DNA from: Rotaria sordida
Taxonomy: Eukaryota > Rotifera > Eurotatoria > Philodinida > Philodinidae
DNA: 64,000 bases
Direction of reading: 5' to 3'
NCBI GenBank assembly: GCA_905250125.1
Contig: CAJNOL010000079.1
Coordinates: forward strand, 213,865 to 277,864
Below the pieces are notes generated by a model. The model ran no database searches and was not told the DNA's origin. It saw only the letters and a list, made by a program, of their open reading frames with translations. Of the stretch, positions 1-11,351 are shown piece by piece (position 1 is the first letter of the stretch; each line of letters opens with the position of its first letter). The position numbers were made by a program, and so were the translations under genes.

Positions 1-711
1 TAACATCATAGTCTAAATAAATCATATAAATTAAATGTGATTAAAGTAAGACTTCAAAAACACCACTATGCATCAATATCACTATGTAATAAATAACATC
101 ATTTTATTTGTACCATCACTTTACGGGTGAAAATTGTCGTTTTAAAGGTCGAAAATTTCCTTTCTTTCCTCTTAAAATAAAAACCTCTACACTTGTATAT
201 TTTCTTGCTATATGATATTCCATAAAATCTCAAAATTTCATTACGTTATCCTTTATCTATTAAATATGGTATATGAAAAACATAATATAAAAATATATAA
301 TATATAATAAAATATACAATTATATAATATATAAAATATATATATATAAGTATATACNNNNNNNNNNTTTATATACCATATTTAATAAATAAAGGAAGAG
401 ATAATTATATTTTTAAAAAAAATCGTAAGATGTATATTTGATTTCATACATAATTATTAAACTCTTTTTATCTTTTCTCTTGTTAAATGGTTCCACAGTT
501 CAGGAGAAACTTTTCGCAAGAACAATTGGTAAGAGCTATCCTTGAAGAATGTTTAGGTCAAAAGTCACACTTTCCATACGGCCGCTAATCTGACCATAAA
601 GCCTTTATATGGATGAAAATTGATTCCACATAAAAGTTAGAACATGGAATAGAAAAGTTGTAGTAGATGTTTTTTCAAAAACTTGGTGCTAAATTTGGAA
701 TCATCATATCA
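1..711. other. AT-rich non-coding stretch
   Basis: No gene is recognisable here. From about 275 to 357 the sequence is an almost pure TA-rich simple repeat running into the first assembly gap. Short open frames have no recognisable content. Confidence 0.6.
358..367. other. Assembly gap (10 N)
   Basis: Ten N directly follow a TA-rich simple repeat, the likely reason the assembly could not be closed. Confidence 0.99.
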
Positions 712-1217
712 ACTAGTTGGAAATTTTCGATCTTGTACCGACTCAATAAAAATCACATTATTCGAAAGAATATAAAATACAGAGTAAAACGTACTAACTT
801 TCTCGAAAGTGTATTCCCAAGTTTCCAGCAAAAATTATTTAAACAAATTTTTACAGCAGAAACAACAAGGGTCTCTCGCTCTCTCTATATCTCTCTCTCC
901 AAATGACCTATTTTCTTTTCATTATTTTGTTTTCATCATTCTCTTTGACATGTATATGAGTGCATGCACTCATATACATGTCAAAGAGAATGATGAAAAC
1001 AAAATAATGAAAAGAAAATAGGTCATTTGGAGAGAGAGATATAGAGAGAGCGAGAGACCCTTGTTGTTTCTGCTGTAAAAATTTGTTTAAATAATTTTTG
1101 CTGGAGACTTAAGAGCACGTCTGAGAAAGTTAGTACGTTCTGCTCAGCATTTTATATTCTCTTGAATGATGTAATTTTTATTGAGTCAGCATGAGACCAA
1201 AAATTTCGAGCCGTTTG
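712..1217. repeat. Long hairpin with perfect 280-bp palindromic core
   Basis: Bases 825-1104 read the same on both strands, centred on TGCATGCA at 961-968, so each arm is 140 bp without a mismatch or loop. Outside this core the arms stay complementary but imperfectly, out to about 712 on the left and 1217 on the right (for example the AAAGTTAGTACGTT tract beside position 1130 pairs with the region near 790). The core contains a CT/GA-rich run of about 35 bp in each arm. Open frames crossing it are by-products of the palindrome. It may be a foldback transposon or a template-switch product. Confidence 0.9.
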
Positions 1218-4200
1218 ATGTGATTTAAGAAAAATGAGCATCATTGATCAGACCTTATAATATCATTACCATCTTGCTTCTTTGACAGTAAAATGATTTC
1301 TTCAGTATTGTTATTATCATATGTAACACTTTGATGAAGAATTTTTATCGATGCAGAAAAATAATCTGTTTTACTCTAGGTATATGATTTAGCTTCATCA
1401 CCTAATTTGATATTTTTATTCCAAATTATAATATAAACATTTAATATAGCAAAATTCACGACATGATCGATGTTTATCTAAATCATCTATGTGAAACACG
1501 CCATCAACATCTACACATTCTTCTCAGTAAGAAAATGATGATGATTGAGTATGAAAAAACGATAGCATTTCAAATAACTCATTATTATCATCGAAATGAG
1601 ATTTACTATCATCGATTACTATATTGATAAATAATTCAAATGCTTTCATTAATCATTCACTTTTATTTTTGTCAATTCCTATCGATTATTTTAGTATTAA
1701 GCGTATATTATTGGCATAATACTTGTTGAAGAACTTTCGACGCAGATTGATGATTATAGAATGAAAATCAACCATTTTGTTGCAATTAAAAGTTGTAATT
1801 GTACTTCAGTGTTTTGAATGTTAATGTGAATCTTTCGTTGTGTGGAAAGAATATCAAAGTTCCCCATCGCTATACATCATTCAAGCTAAATTATATAAAC
1901 TTCAGAGGCATTGCTCGGTGCATAAAACGATAGGTCATGTAAAAGACGACCTATCGTAACTGGTCGTCGTGATATTGAAATAAATTTCACTAATTTAATT
2001 GTTGTGATATTTTATTCTGAAAGAGAATAAAACAATTTTAATTCACAACCAAAAAGTATTTATATAATGATAAAAGATGAAAAATAGTTCGGAAGAAAAA
2101 ATTTAAGAATATTAATAACAACAGTAGAGAGGAGAACACTCACGAGAGAATATCAAAAAGGATGATAAAAATCAATAATAAAGAAAATACAGAAAAGTGA
2201 GCACCATAGAATAATATCTATGAACACTAGTATATTTTACTGCTTTGTCAGATATTATAAATCACTAGTTTTGAAGGACTTTTCGGCATACAAACTTGAA
2301 CATAACCTGTTACTCAGAGGATTTGACATCATTGACTGTTTTGAATGTTGTTCTTACAGATTTTTAAAAACTATTGATACGTTTATATTGAGACGATATC
2401 ATGATCTTTTCAGCAATCAATCAAAAAGGTACTATTAATTGATAAATGTACATATAATCTGTGTGTAGTCTCGTATGTGCCTTCTTTTTGTCATAAACTT
2501 TGTTACTCTTACTCAAGATCTCTTTTCCAGATTGATATTAATTTGGACATCTTATATGAGCTCTATGAGTGGTAATATAATCTTTTGGTAACAATAAAGA
2601 GTCATTTTGTTTCTCTTTCACCTATATTTAAATAGGACTTATGTTTTATTTTGTTTAGTTTGAGTAAGTGATAAATAATAGCAAATATTCCAAAAAATAG
2701 GATCTGTGTTGCGAAATTTACATCATGCAGATTTATCACTATGATTAGATAATTAGTAAACAAAAAATATCTTCATAAATGTGAACGACCTATAGTCATA
2801 TAGATATTAATCGAATTACTCAAAAATGGAAGCTTGTATAAATTAATTAATGTTCAGATAGAAGCTGTACCATAGAAGCTTAGACTTCCCATTTATAAAT
2901 ATTAGCATCACCAATGCAGATGCCAAAAAAATGGTGTAGACATTTGAGTACAAGCAAACTGAAACATTATTCACAAACGAGTAGTTAAATATGAAAATTG
3001 TATGATGCATAATCATTTCCTATCAATCTTGAAGTACGAATATGTAAAGACTTAATTTTAATGAAATATGCATTTGAACTTCTTTAAATTAGCTGTTTAT
3101 TTATATTATACTTGACTTTTCATCTTTACATGTATTCAAAGTATCTAGAATGCTGATAATGAAAAGAAAACGTATAGCAAGAAGACAAAAGTCAAACTAC
3201 AAACGACAACATTTACTCTTGTATCGTTTTTGTTTTAATAATACTTTACTAATGATTATTGGGGATGTCATTCATTTTTGTATTTGTAGCATAAATTATT
3301 ATTGAAAAGGGATCTATAAGAATAGTTCTATCATTATATTAGACATACATACATATATATTTATATATATAAAACACTGAGGATCATGTTATCAAAATAC
3401 AAGATAGAATACTCTTTTATATGAGCATAAGATTTTACACTCTACACATCTCTTTCCATTTTTGTCGTTATCATTTTATTTAGCTTAGTATCAGCCTGAA
3501 CAAACTAATTAGCAATAACGATACAATTGATAAATAGATCCACATCAATGTCTTTAACATATTATATAAAACCTACATTCTCCGATGGACAAAAATATTT
3601 TTCTTTTTCTTTTTCTTTTTTTCCTCTTTCTCTTATATTATTATATATTAATTTGCATGTCATGGCACAGGTAATAGAGTCAACTATATTTATGTACACA
3701 TATTGTATTTTATTGACGTATTAGTTTGTTTTCTTTTGTATTTATTTCGAAATTAGTCTATTGTCATGACATTGAGAGAATAGAAACGGCAACACAAAGA
3801 AAAAACAAAATCCCATTCAATCGTTTTCAGTTTTAGAGTGTAAGCATGACTAAATGTGTCCTTTTTTGAAAGCTGATGGTTTTCTGTAGTCGATAAGCTT
3901 TATAAATGGTCACTCATTCAATCAGCAATAATTAATAACGATGCAGCTCTAAACTAGGACAGTTGCGTAACTAAAAGCTCTCTTTTAATTAATTAAGTCT
4001 AAAATGTTAGTGCCGTGAAAATAAAGACCAATGCTCAATAAAAATAGATAGATCAATGAAATTCGAAACTTCACGACCGATCATCTTATTTCTATAATAT
4101 TATTCTCATTCCAGCAAAAGGCTTAACGGAGTTTACTTTGCGTTACTTGTACTTTTAAGTATTTTTTTAATAGTCTTTGAGGCCTCGTTAATCTTCTGTT

Positions 4201-5754
4201 TATGTGATGGCGTATAGTTTTGTCCTCCAAGGATGGAAGAAAGTTTTATTGAATATAGTTGTCCACAATCCACTGTTTTTTCTTGGCATTACGTTGACTA
4301 TGTCTGTGTTTTTCATCCATGTGATTTTGTATGACCTTTTGATGAGAAATAGGTCATACCTAGAAGGTAACTATACTCTGAATTGGTTGTGAGATTTTGG
4401 ATAAATTTGCATTGGTCCTCATTGAGAAACATTGAAGGGTGTGCACCGTGAGAATTTTAGAAACTATGATAGAAGTGCTGCTGATCGTGTGTTTTTTTCT
4501 GTGACATTGTTACTCATCAAAGTACCATATTTTGAAAATCTTGTTGTTTTTCAGTCGCCGAAGCCACCCGTTCAAAGGGAAACATATCTGAACCTTATTT
4601 ATCCTCGTGGACTAGTTCACAGCGTTTCTTTTCATTAGATCAAGAGGAATGGCGTTCAGAATATATCTAGTGAAGGTTAAGATTAAAAATCGCTTAACGT
4701 CCTTTTGTTATTTTATATCATTAATACCCGTGTGTATTAAAAAAACCGTTCTGCATAATCACATCTTTTTTTCTTTCTCATTCGTTATTTCGCAAGGTAT
4801 TATCATTATGCTTTTGATTGACACAATTTGTATTTTTCTTGACAATTCCATTGATCATTTATCTCATTATCTAACTGTTTCAAACTGTAATAAAAAAAAA
4901 AGCAATAATGTGCGCTACATAAACAAACCATCTATCAATAAAAACAACGCGCTTCTTTTGCATAAAAGATTGTTATACAAAAGCCCAACAATTTTTTTTT
5001 TTGAGTTTATTGAATTTTCTTGCAAATTTAGGATTTTTTAAATATCAAATGCTCTAAAAATATGATGTTTTTGATCAGATTAATTGAAAGAATTGAGTCT
5101 TAATTGTTGTTCTTTGAAAAATTTCTGTTCAAAAATGTCCTCCACTTGTTGTTCTCATAAATAATTGTCCACACATAATTGTTTATATCGAAGGAATATT
5201 CTTGAGCAATGATTCCTCATATAAAAATGTCTCTCATTCTCAGCTAGTCTTTTTAAATATATTACTAGTGAAATATGGAGTGGAGATAGCAGTTGTCTAT
5301 TAGCTTTCATCTATCTTTAAACCTTTATTAAAAAAATTATATGATCGGTTTAGCAATAACCAAACTACTGCTCGAGAATTATTATTGAAACTTTCGTTTT
5401 TTGCTACAAATGAAAAAAAACAAAATTAATTGATTATAATAAAATAACCTAACATGCTCGAAATACAAAATTCCAGCAGAATTTTTTTTCTCTTTTTTAT
5501 ATGTTGTTAGGTAGAGCGAGGCGAGCTGATCAAGAGCATAGGTATTTTCATTTTTTTCGAATGAGGCTTTAGTAGAAAAAGTTCATATTTTTATGATGAC
5601 CTGCTTTTTATGAGAAGTAGGTCAACTTTTTTGTTTCAGATTCAGCGTGACATACTGAATATAGAAAAGTCGTTAATCAATGACCTTCTTAGATTCAATT
5701 TTTCACATTTAACCTGAAACAAACACTTTTGACAATTGAATAAAACGAAAAAAA
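1218..5754. other. Intergenic DNA with no recognisable gene
   Basis: About 4.5 kb of AT-rich sequence. The scattered open frames (for example near 2220-2438, 4204-4392 and 4649-5041) are rich in Phe, Ile and Lys, as expected of translated AT-rich DNA. They show no domain I recognise and no exon-like splice context. Confidence 0.5.
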
Positions 5755-6635
5755 TTGAAGAAAGAAGTTAAGTCACACGCAGACGATCTCAATAAACTAC
5801 AAAGTAAAATAAGACTCACTTACGAATATGAAAACCATGGATTAATTAACTTTTTGGACACCACATTATCAAAAAACAAAGATGGCACCATTGATATTCT
5901 TTGGTTTAGAAAAAATATAGCAGCCGACAGATTATTAAACTAAAGCTTATACTATAAAAAAAAATCTATAAAGATAGATATCATTAAAAATATGGCATCT
6001 AAGATAATTGAAACAACAATGAATACCAAAGACCAGCAAAATGATTTGAACAAATTAAACGAGATTCTCATCAAATCATACTATTCAATGTATATAATAT
6101 ATAAATACACAATGAGCACCATAAAATAAATTGACACTGTAATAGACGAAAAAGAAAAAGATAATAAGAAGGATGTTATGAAATACAAAATTACTTTATC
6201 ATTGATACATGGAATTGGACTACTAAAAACAAAATTAGATCGATTAAAAATTAAAGAATTCTTCTAATATTCATGCAAAATTCAAAAAGCACGCACTGGT
6301 ATAATTAAATCAAAAATGAGAATGAAGCATTTATTAAATAAGTCATCGTTGTGGAGCTATGTACAATGGAGAAACTGAAGTCAAGATCGAAAAAAAGAAT
6401 AACACAACATAAAAGATAAATTAAAAAGAACGAAACAACATCAAATTCGGAAATGATTCAACATCATCAAAATCAAAATTATGAATATGTGTCTGATTTA
6501 ACACGAGCATTTGCCATCGATAATGAGATTGGTTCGAAAAAACGACGAATTAAAGAAGCAATTTATTCAATCATTAACAATTCGATAAATCGTCCAGATA
6601 ACATTAATGAATTATGGCTCCCTCTACCATATTAA
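5755..6635 (+). mobile_element. Decayed Penelope-like retroelement (RT thumb and GIY-YIG nuclease)
   Basis: The first part (5755-5943) reads through the end of a reverse transcriptase of Penelope type. It includes the INFLDTTLSKN stretch that matches the family's 'FLD' motif, followed by the 'RKN...RLLN' thumb segment. An in-frame stop follows at 5941, but homologous reading continues (KKSIKIDIIKNMASKIIE, then a TLSLIHGIGLLKTKLDRLKI segment near 6200). From about 6365 a GIY-YIG-like nuclease tail appears: YNGET, a frameshift, RITQHKR (Arg and His of the usual R-x3-H), a stop, then the KKRRIKEAIYS segment carrying the expected catalytic Glu and a final NRPDN. The RT catalytic core upstream is missing, so this is a 3' remnant. 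PLEs are known from bdelloids; endonuclease-bearing and endonuclease-lacking forms both exist, and this copy belongs to the former. Confidence 0.75.
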
Positions 6636-6896
6636 TCATCAGCAAAAATAAAAGCTGATATTACAACACGAGGGAGAATAAATATGTCTATTGTGAAAGT
6701 GCAAAACGGTGATAGTGCGATAGAGAAAGAAGACAAATAATCTATCTCTCCTATCACGATCATATAACGGGCGGCCCATAATAAATGACCCTCTCAGTAT
6801 TTTGCATATTTCTCACCTATAATTCAGCTTGGAAAAAAAAATTTTTTTTATAGAAAGATTCCTTGTCAAATTCTCTACAAAACGTAGATATTTCTA

Positions 6897-7148
6897 TTAT
6901 TTTAAATCATTTCCATTATTTTGTGACATGCGATACAATCGATTGGTCCAAGAAGCACAACTTTCAAACACAACATTTTTTCGAATTTGTTTTAATGCAC
7001 GTTTTAGTTCTTGGATCATGGTCAGTTTAGATATCACTTTATTCTAGTTGATGACTTTCACAAATTCATCCCAAATACAGTAATCCAATGGATTAAGATC
7101 GGGACTATTTGGTGGCCAATGGTCTTCATCGATAAATGATGGAAAGTT
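6897..7148 (-). pseudogene. Tc1/mariner transposase, C-terminal fragment
   Basis: Read on the minus strand this encodes the last part of a Tc1/mariner transposase. The signature HWPPNSPDLNPLDYCIWDEF lies near 7130-7070, where the third acidic residue of the DDD/DDE triad is the Asp of 'SPDLNPLD'. One in-frame TAG occurs in the tail (around 7045), followed by a homologous C-terminus (FESCASWTNRLYRMSQN) and a natural stop at 6897. The beginning of the protein and the first two catalytic acids are absent here. The matching N-terminal part lies just beyond, in the opposite orientation (7207-7560). Non-autonomous and dead. Confidence 0.85.
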
Positions 7149-7206
7149 GGCTCAATCCTCATTTTTATTTCTCAATGTTTTTTGCAAGAGATTGAATTTT
7201 CCGATA

Positions 7207-7560
7207 ATGAAAAGCGAAGATTTACAGAAACTGGTAACTCTGAAACATCAAAATGGTGATTATCCGACGAAGATTTTTTGTGATTTGAATGGAATACTTA
7301 GTTTGGAGACTATTAAAAGATGGTGCAGAATGATTGACGAAACTGTTTCTATCAATTTAAGATCACCACCAGGTCGTCCACGTATAGCTCGAACTAAAAG
7401 TGCTATCAACAAGGCCAAAAAGAAGCTACAACAAAAAAAAGGTATCAAGTAGAAGTCTTGTACTTGAACTAGATATATCTCGAACAAGTGCTCAACAGAT
7501 TCTTCGGGATGATCTTGGCTGTCGACCATATAAATATTTGGTTGAACCAGTACTTAACGA
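7207..7560 (+). pseudogene. Tc1/mariner transposase, N-terminal DNA-binding fragment
   Basis: An open frame from the ATG at 7207 gives a helix-turn-helix DNA-binding region (KLVTLKHQNGDYPTKIF, then TIKRWCRMIDE) and the GRPR-type AT-hook motif 'PPGRPRIARTK'. A frame change near 7450 follows, after a run of A. The next frame continues the second helix-turn-helix (LVLELDISRTSAQQILRDDLG, residues of the paired-like domain) and stops matching at about 7555. It complements the C-terminal piece at 6897-7148 but lies in the opposite orientation, and the catalytic middle is missing. At 7560 it abuts an unrelated minus-strand coding fragment. Confidence 0.8.
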
Positions 7561-7963
7561 AGATTTCTTCGGTCTTGTCGAACTCACCCATCGCGATCAT
7601 CAACAATCCCATTCGATGGACTCTTGTCTGTCCTCGAATCACTGCTCGTATGTGTTGAGTGAGTTGTTGATATTTATCACTGGTGAGTGTGAGATTAATT
7701 TGAAACAATCTTGGTTCGATTTGTTTGATTTCTTCGGTTTGAAAGACAATGTGCATCGAAAAGAGAATTTATTTTTCTTGAGTTTTAAGTAACTGAAGTT
7801 GTCGATAGAGGCGAAAGGCGTGGTAAAGTGAGCTTAATCGAATCTTGATCTCAAAGAGAATAGTCGTGCGATCAGGATTATCTCGAGCACGACGAGAAAA
7901 AATTAAAGACTCTTCTCTATCGATGAAAGTTGATAAGAAGCTTTTCAAAAATCTTACAGTTAA
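7561..7963 (-). pseudogene. ADP-ribosyltransferase/TPR gene fragment (bdelloid-type)
   Basis: Read on the minus strand, the fragment begins with an ART-like strand (ARDNPDRTTILFEI near 7910-7870). After a frameshift it continues into the catalytic-loop region, where the second acidic position of the expected E-x-E is a TAA stop (about 7770) just before ILFSMH. It then has an NLTLTSD stretch and a linker to the start of a tetratricopeptide repeat (GLLMIAMGEFDKTEEI), where it breaks off at the junction with the mariner fragment. I recognise this arrangement (mono-ADP-ribosyltransferase domain, short linker, kinesin-light-chain-like TPRs) from large bdelloid rotifer families. The copy is broken by truncation at both ends, one frameshift and the stop. 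Confidence 0.6.
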
Positions 7964-8670
7964 TTAATAGTTTGGATTGAAATAGTTTGTTACAACTCGA
8001 TCATGATTATCATTACATTTAATATTCACTTGTTCAGTATTTTTCGGAATAGCCCATAAAAGTATCTATTGTACTCTTGAATAAAAACGAAATTGAATAA
8101 AATATATACAAGGATTATTATTCATCAAACGTACAATAGTGGAAACATAAACGAAAGTAGTAGGAGTCAGCGGATCATATGAATTTAATAGAATAATCAT
8201 ATATTGTGAATAATATTGATCGAATGAACTTGTCGTTTGAGTAAAACATCTGTTTTATGCTTGCTCCACGTCTATTTATTATACAATTTGCTCATAAAAT
8301 TTGAACAAATTATAATTATCTGCATAAGTTGCTTGATTGTTGGTTTAAATGCTTCATAATCTTTTATTAAATGTTTTATTATGTATATTCTTTCGCATAT
8401 TGATTGAATACTTGATGTTCATTTAATAACAATCCATTCATTCTCTAATCCAAACACTTATATACATATATTTTTATGATAATTTCATATTTTTCTTTTG
8501 TGCTTTCATATTTGTCTCTCAGTTTTTTTTGTTTGATTCTTTTTCAAAGTAATTAAGAGGAGAGGTTCGATGAGACCATCGAGGATCATGCTAAAAATCG
8601 AAGTACTCGTTAAAATTTAGTTTTTTAATTGGATGTTCTCATCTTGTTCAGCATTATCTAAAACCTCACA
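7964..8670. other. Intergenic DNA
   Basis: Nothing recognisable; AT-rich, no long open frame. Confidence 0.5.
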
Positions 8671-8808
8671 CTAAAATAAAATGTGTCTCATTATGTGTCG
8701 CAAAGAATACCTCGTGTCGTATTTCTTGCGTTCTTCACTATATATATATCCAACGGAGAACGCAAGAAATACGGCACGAGGTGCTCGTTGCGACACATTT
8801 TATTTTAG
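8671..8808. repeat. Short hairpin element (MITE-like)
   Basis: The left arm begins CTAAAATAAAATGTGT and the right arm ends ACACATTTTATTTTAG. The arms, about 60 bp each with a few mismatches, also share the complementary tracts CCTCGTG..CGTATTTCTTGCGTTC and its reverse. A (TA)n loop of about 15 bp separates them. This is a compact foldback element with no coding content. Confidence 0.8.
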
Positions 8809-9007
8809 AGGGCTCTAAATCTAAATTTTCACCCCTAATAATTATCTTACTATTCAAAAGTAATGTGGACAACGAGTTTTTTTTCTGTGCCTCTTTTCTC
8901 CATAATTCGGAGAGTCCTGATTTTTTTAGTTAAAGCAGTGCAATATTGAAAGTGATTAGAATGCTTTTTATTGTTTTTTTAATAAACTTTTCTAGACAAA
9001 GGTTTGG

Positions 9008-10011
9008 ATGGATATCTCTCAAATTTCAACTAAAAATGCACGGAAATTATTCAAAGAACAAAATGTTATATTGATTAGTGATTCGATCTTGCGCGGATTG
9101 TGCAAAGACTTAGCTTACATTTTATCTGATCATGACCATGTAGTTTATTTGATTGAGCTGAAATTCAATCGTCACAAAGAGCACAAAGAAGGAATGTTTG
9201 GTGAACGAATTGATTTATTTTTCATAAACCGTACGAATAGCATTAATAATATAGAAAAAAGAACATTACAATCTGCGGAATTTAATTATTATGTCAGATG
9301 TATTTTCTCAAGCCGAATTTGGAACAATCAGATGGAGCAGACTATGTTATCCATCAAAAACTATGATATTGTTTTATTAAGAAGTCAAATTTGGGATTTA
9401 ACAAGATATGGTGAAAGTGGTCATGAATTTTATTTGAAGAATCTTAATATTTGTTGTACAAGACTAAAATTCATGGAAAAGAACGTAATTTGGGTTACAA
9501 CATCGCCTGTAGATGATAAAAAAACATCTATTTTTACATGATCTACTGTTAAAAATGAATCCATTAGCACTTGCCAAGGCAGAATAGTATAATTTTCATA
9601 TATTGGGTTTGAACAAAGAATTAAAAAATTATATAAATTTACGTACAAATGATGGTATATATCGGATGTCACACGATCATAGATTGATGATGCAATATCT
9701 GATCACATGTATATCACAACTTCCAAAACAAGAATTCATAAATGCTATTTATCAAACATCATCAATTGAAGATAAAAATAGCACTATAAATATTTTGTTA
9801 AGTAAGTTCACTTTCTTCTGATGCCTCTCTGTAACAATATATACATTTGTATAATATAGGAAATGATAAACGGTGTCAACGTGATGCACGAACGTAAACT
9901 TGTAGGAATCGATTTTACAATCTACATAGTACATTTCATCATCAGACAAACAGGTGTACCCCAGTAAGCGACAACAAGGAAAAACAAGAAGATAAGCTTT
10001 ATTTTAAATGA
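9008..10011 (+). pseudogene. PCED1-like PC-esterase (SGNH fold) pseudogene
   Basis: The first frame (9008-9540) matches PC-esterase domain-containing protein 1 (FAM113). It has the nucleophile block ILISDSILRGLCKDL (Ser at residue 26), a later SQIWDLTRYG block matching the family's 'S-W-DLSRYG', and IWVTTSPV. The frame ends in a stop at 9541, and homology continues in other frames up to about 9800. There the family's catalytic 'DG-[IV]-H-W' block reads DGIYRM, so the catalytic His is replaced by Tyr. A GTAAGT donor (9802) and TATAG acceptor (ending 9859) define a probable 58-bp intron. The last exon has one more stop, ends with TGA at 10009-10011, and a poly(A) signal overlaps it. The retained intron argues against a processed copy. 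Members of this family are acyl-esterase-like proteins with little functional characterisation. Confidence 0.7.
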
Positions 10012-11351
10012 ATAAAACTAAATCACAAGCTGAAGTTTTTGATGTTGCGGTTGGAGCTGTCTGAAAGGCACTTAACTGGTAGCAACAATTTATTTTTCAT
10101 GTTTCTTTTCTATTCATGTAAAATAAAATAGAAGAAAATGTAACTTCGCACATAGCTAAAACACTCCTGCAGATGTAAAGACTTTGCATATCGATCCAGA
10201 TGAAACAAACAAAGACGAACAGTTTGAAATATTTTTTAAATTCACCTTGATTTTTAACTTATATTTCGAGCTCAAAACAATCGATTCAATCAAAGCATTC
10301 TTTAACTTTATTATGAAATTTTTGTAAGAAAAAATGTAAAATTAGTTATATTTTAGAACATTCCGAAACGATCATTCAATTGAATTTTCAAGAGAAATTC
10401 TACCTCAGACACTTATGGGAGCTGTAAACATTTTAATCCATTAACTTGTCTTGCAATTTCAAAAAATCTGATTGAACGTTAATCTTTTGTATCAGCGTAC
10501 ATGATTATGTAAATAATTACTTTTAAACTGTAAGATATAAATATTACAGAAACATGTCAACGTAAAACATTAGTGAATGGACACTCAAGTTCAGTTACAA
10601 AGAGAAGAGAAAATGAATTTATACATTGTTGCATTTAGAAGAAATCTATCAGTGTAAAAAAGCTAGGACTTTTCATTTTTCTCTCGTGTTCCACCTCGAA
10701 CTGAGCATGCGTTATTTAATTGATCATAAGATTGGTCAAGTTTTAACATGACTATAGTAGAACTTCAGAACTAATAATTAATTTTACCTCAATAATATGC
10801 TGCATGTATCTATTTTTTCAATCTTTATAGAGCGTAGGTGTGCGAGAAAAAGAGATGCTTATACGGAAAATCTTTTAGATACTTCATAAACTATTGAAAG
10901 TTCTGTTTTTCAACAGAAAAAAATACTCATAGTGATTTTTCTCTATAAATACCGATGATAGTTTGAACCGCCACTACCAAACTCTGCATGGCACATACCT
11001 TTTGATTAATTCATCTTATTATGTCTTAAAAAATTCCATTAATGATGTAACCAAGAAGGAAGTTAAGTCCATCCCCATCGATCGAAGCCATGCGACCTAA
11101 ATTTTGCCTCCAGCTTCTCTACCAAACAGAGTTTGAATGAACAATTCAATTTTAAATAGGTTACGTTTTAGTTTTAAGATGAAAACTTGTGTAATAAATA
11201 AATAGCTGGATCACATTATTCTCATTATCGATTTTATTTATATCAAAGCAAGAAGAAAAATGATTAAATGGCAATATAAAAAAAAAATAAGATAATAAAA
11301 GAATGGAAATATTTTTAAACAAATATCCAAACACAACATTTTCGTCGTTAT
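10012..11351. other. Intergenic DNA between convergent genes
   Basis: No gene seen. The right end presumably includes the 3' untranslated region of the ERM gene read from the minus strand. Confidence 0.5.

Noticed and set aside
667..1021. Two overlapping open frames on the + strand
   Set aside because: They lie inside the palindrome and are products of its CT/GA-rich arms; no domain and no splice context.
4204..5041. Three consecutive + strand open frames (62, 68 and 130 codons)
   Set aside because: Composition is that of translated AT-rich DNA (Phe, Ile, Lys, Asn); no recognisable motif and no phase-compatible splice sites joining them.
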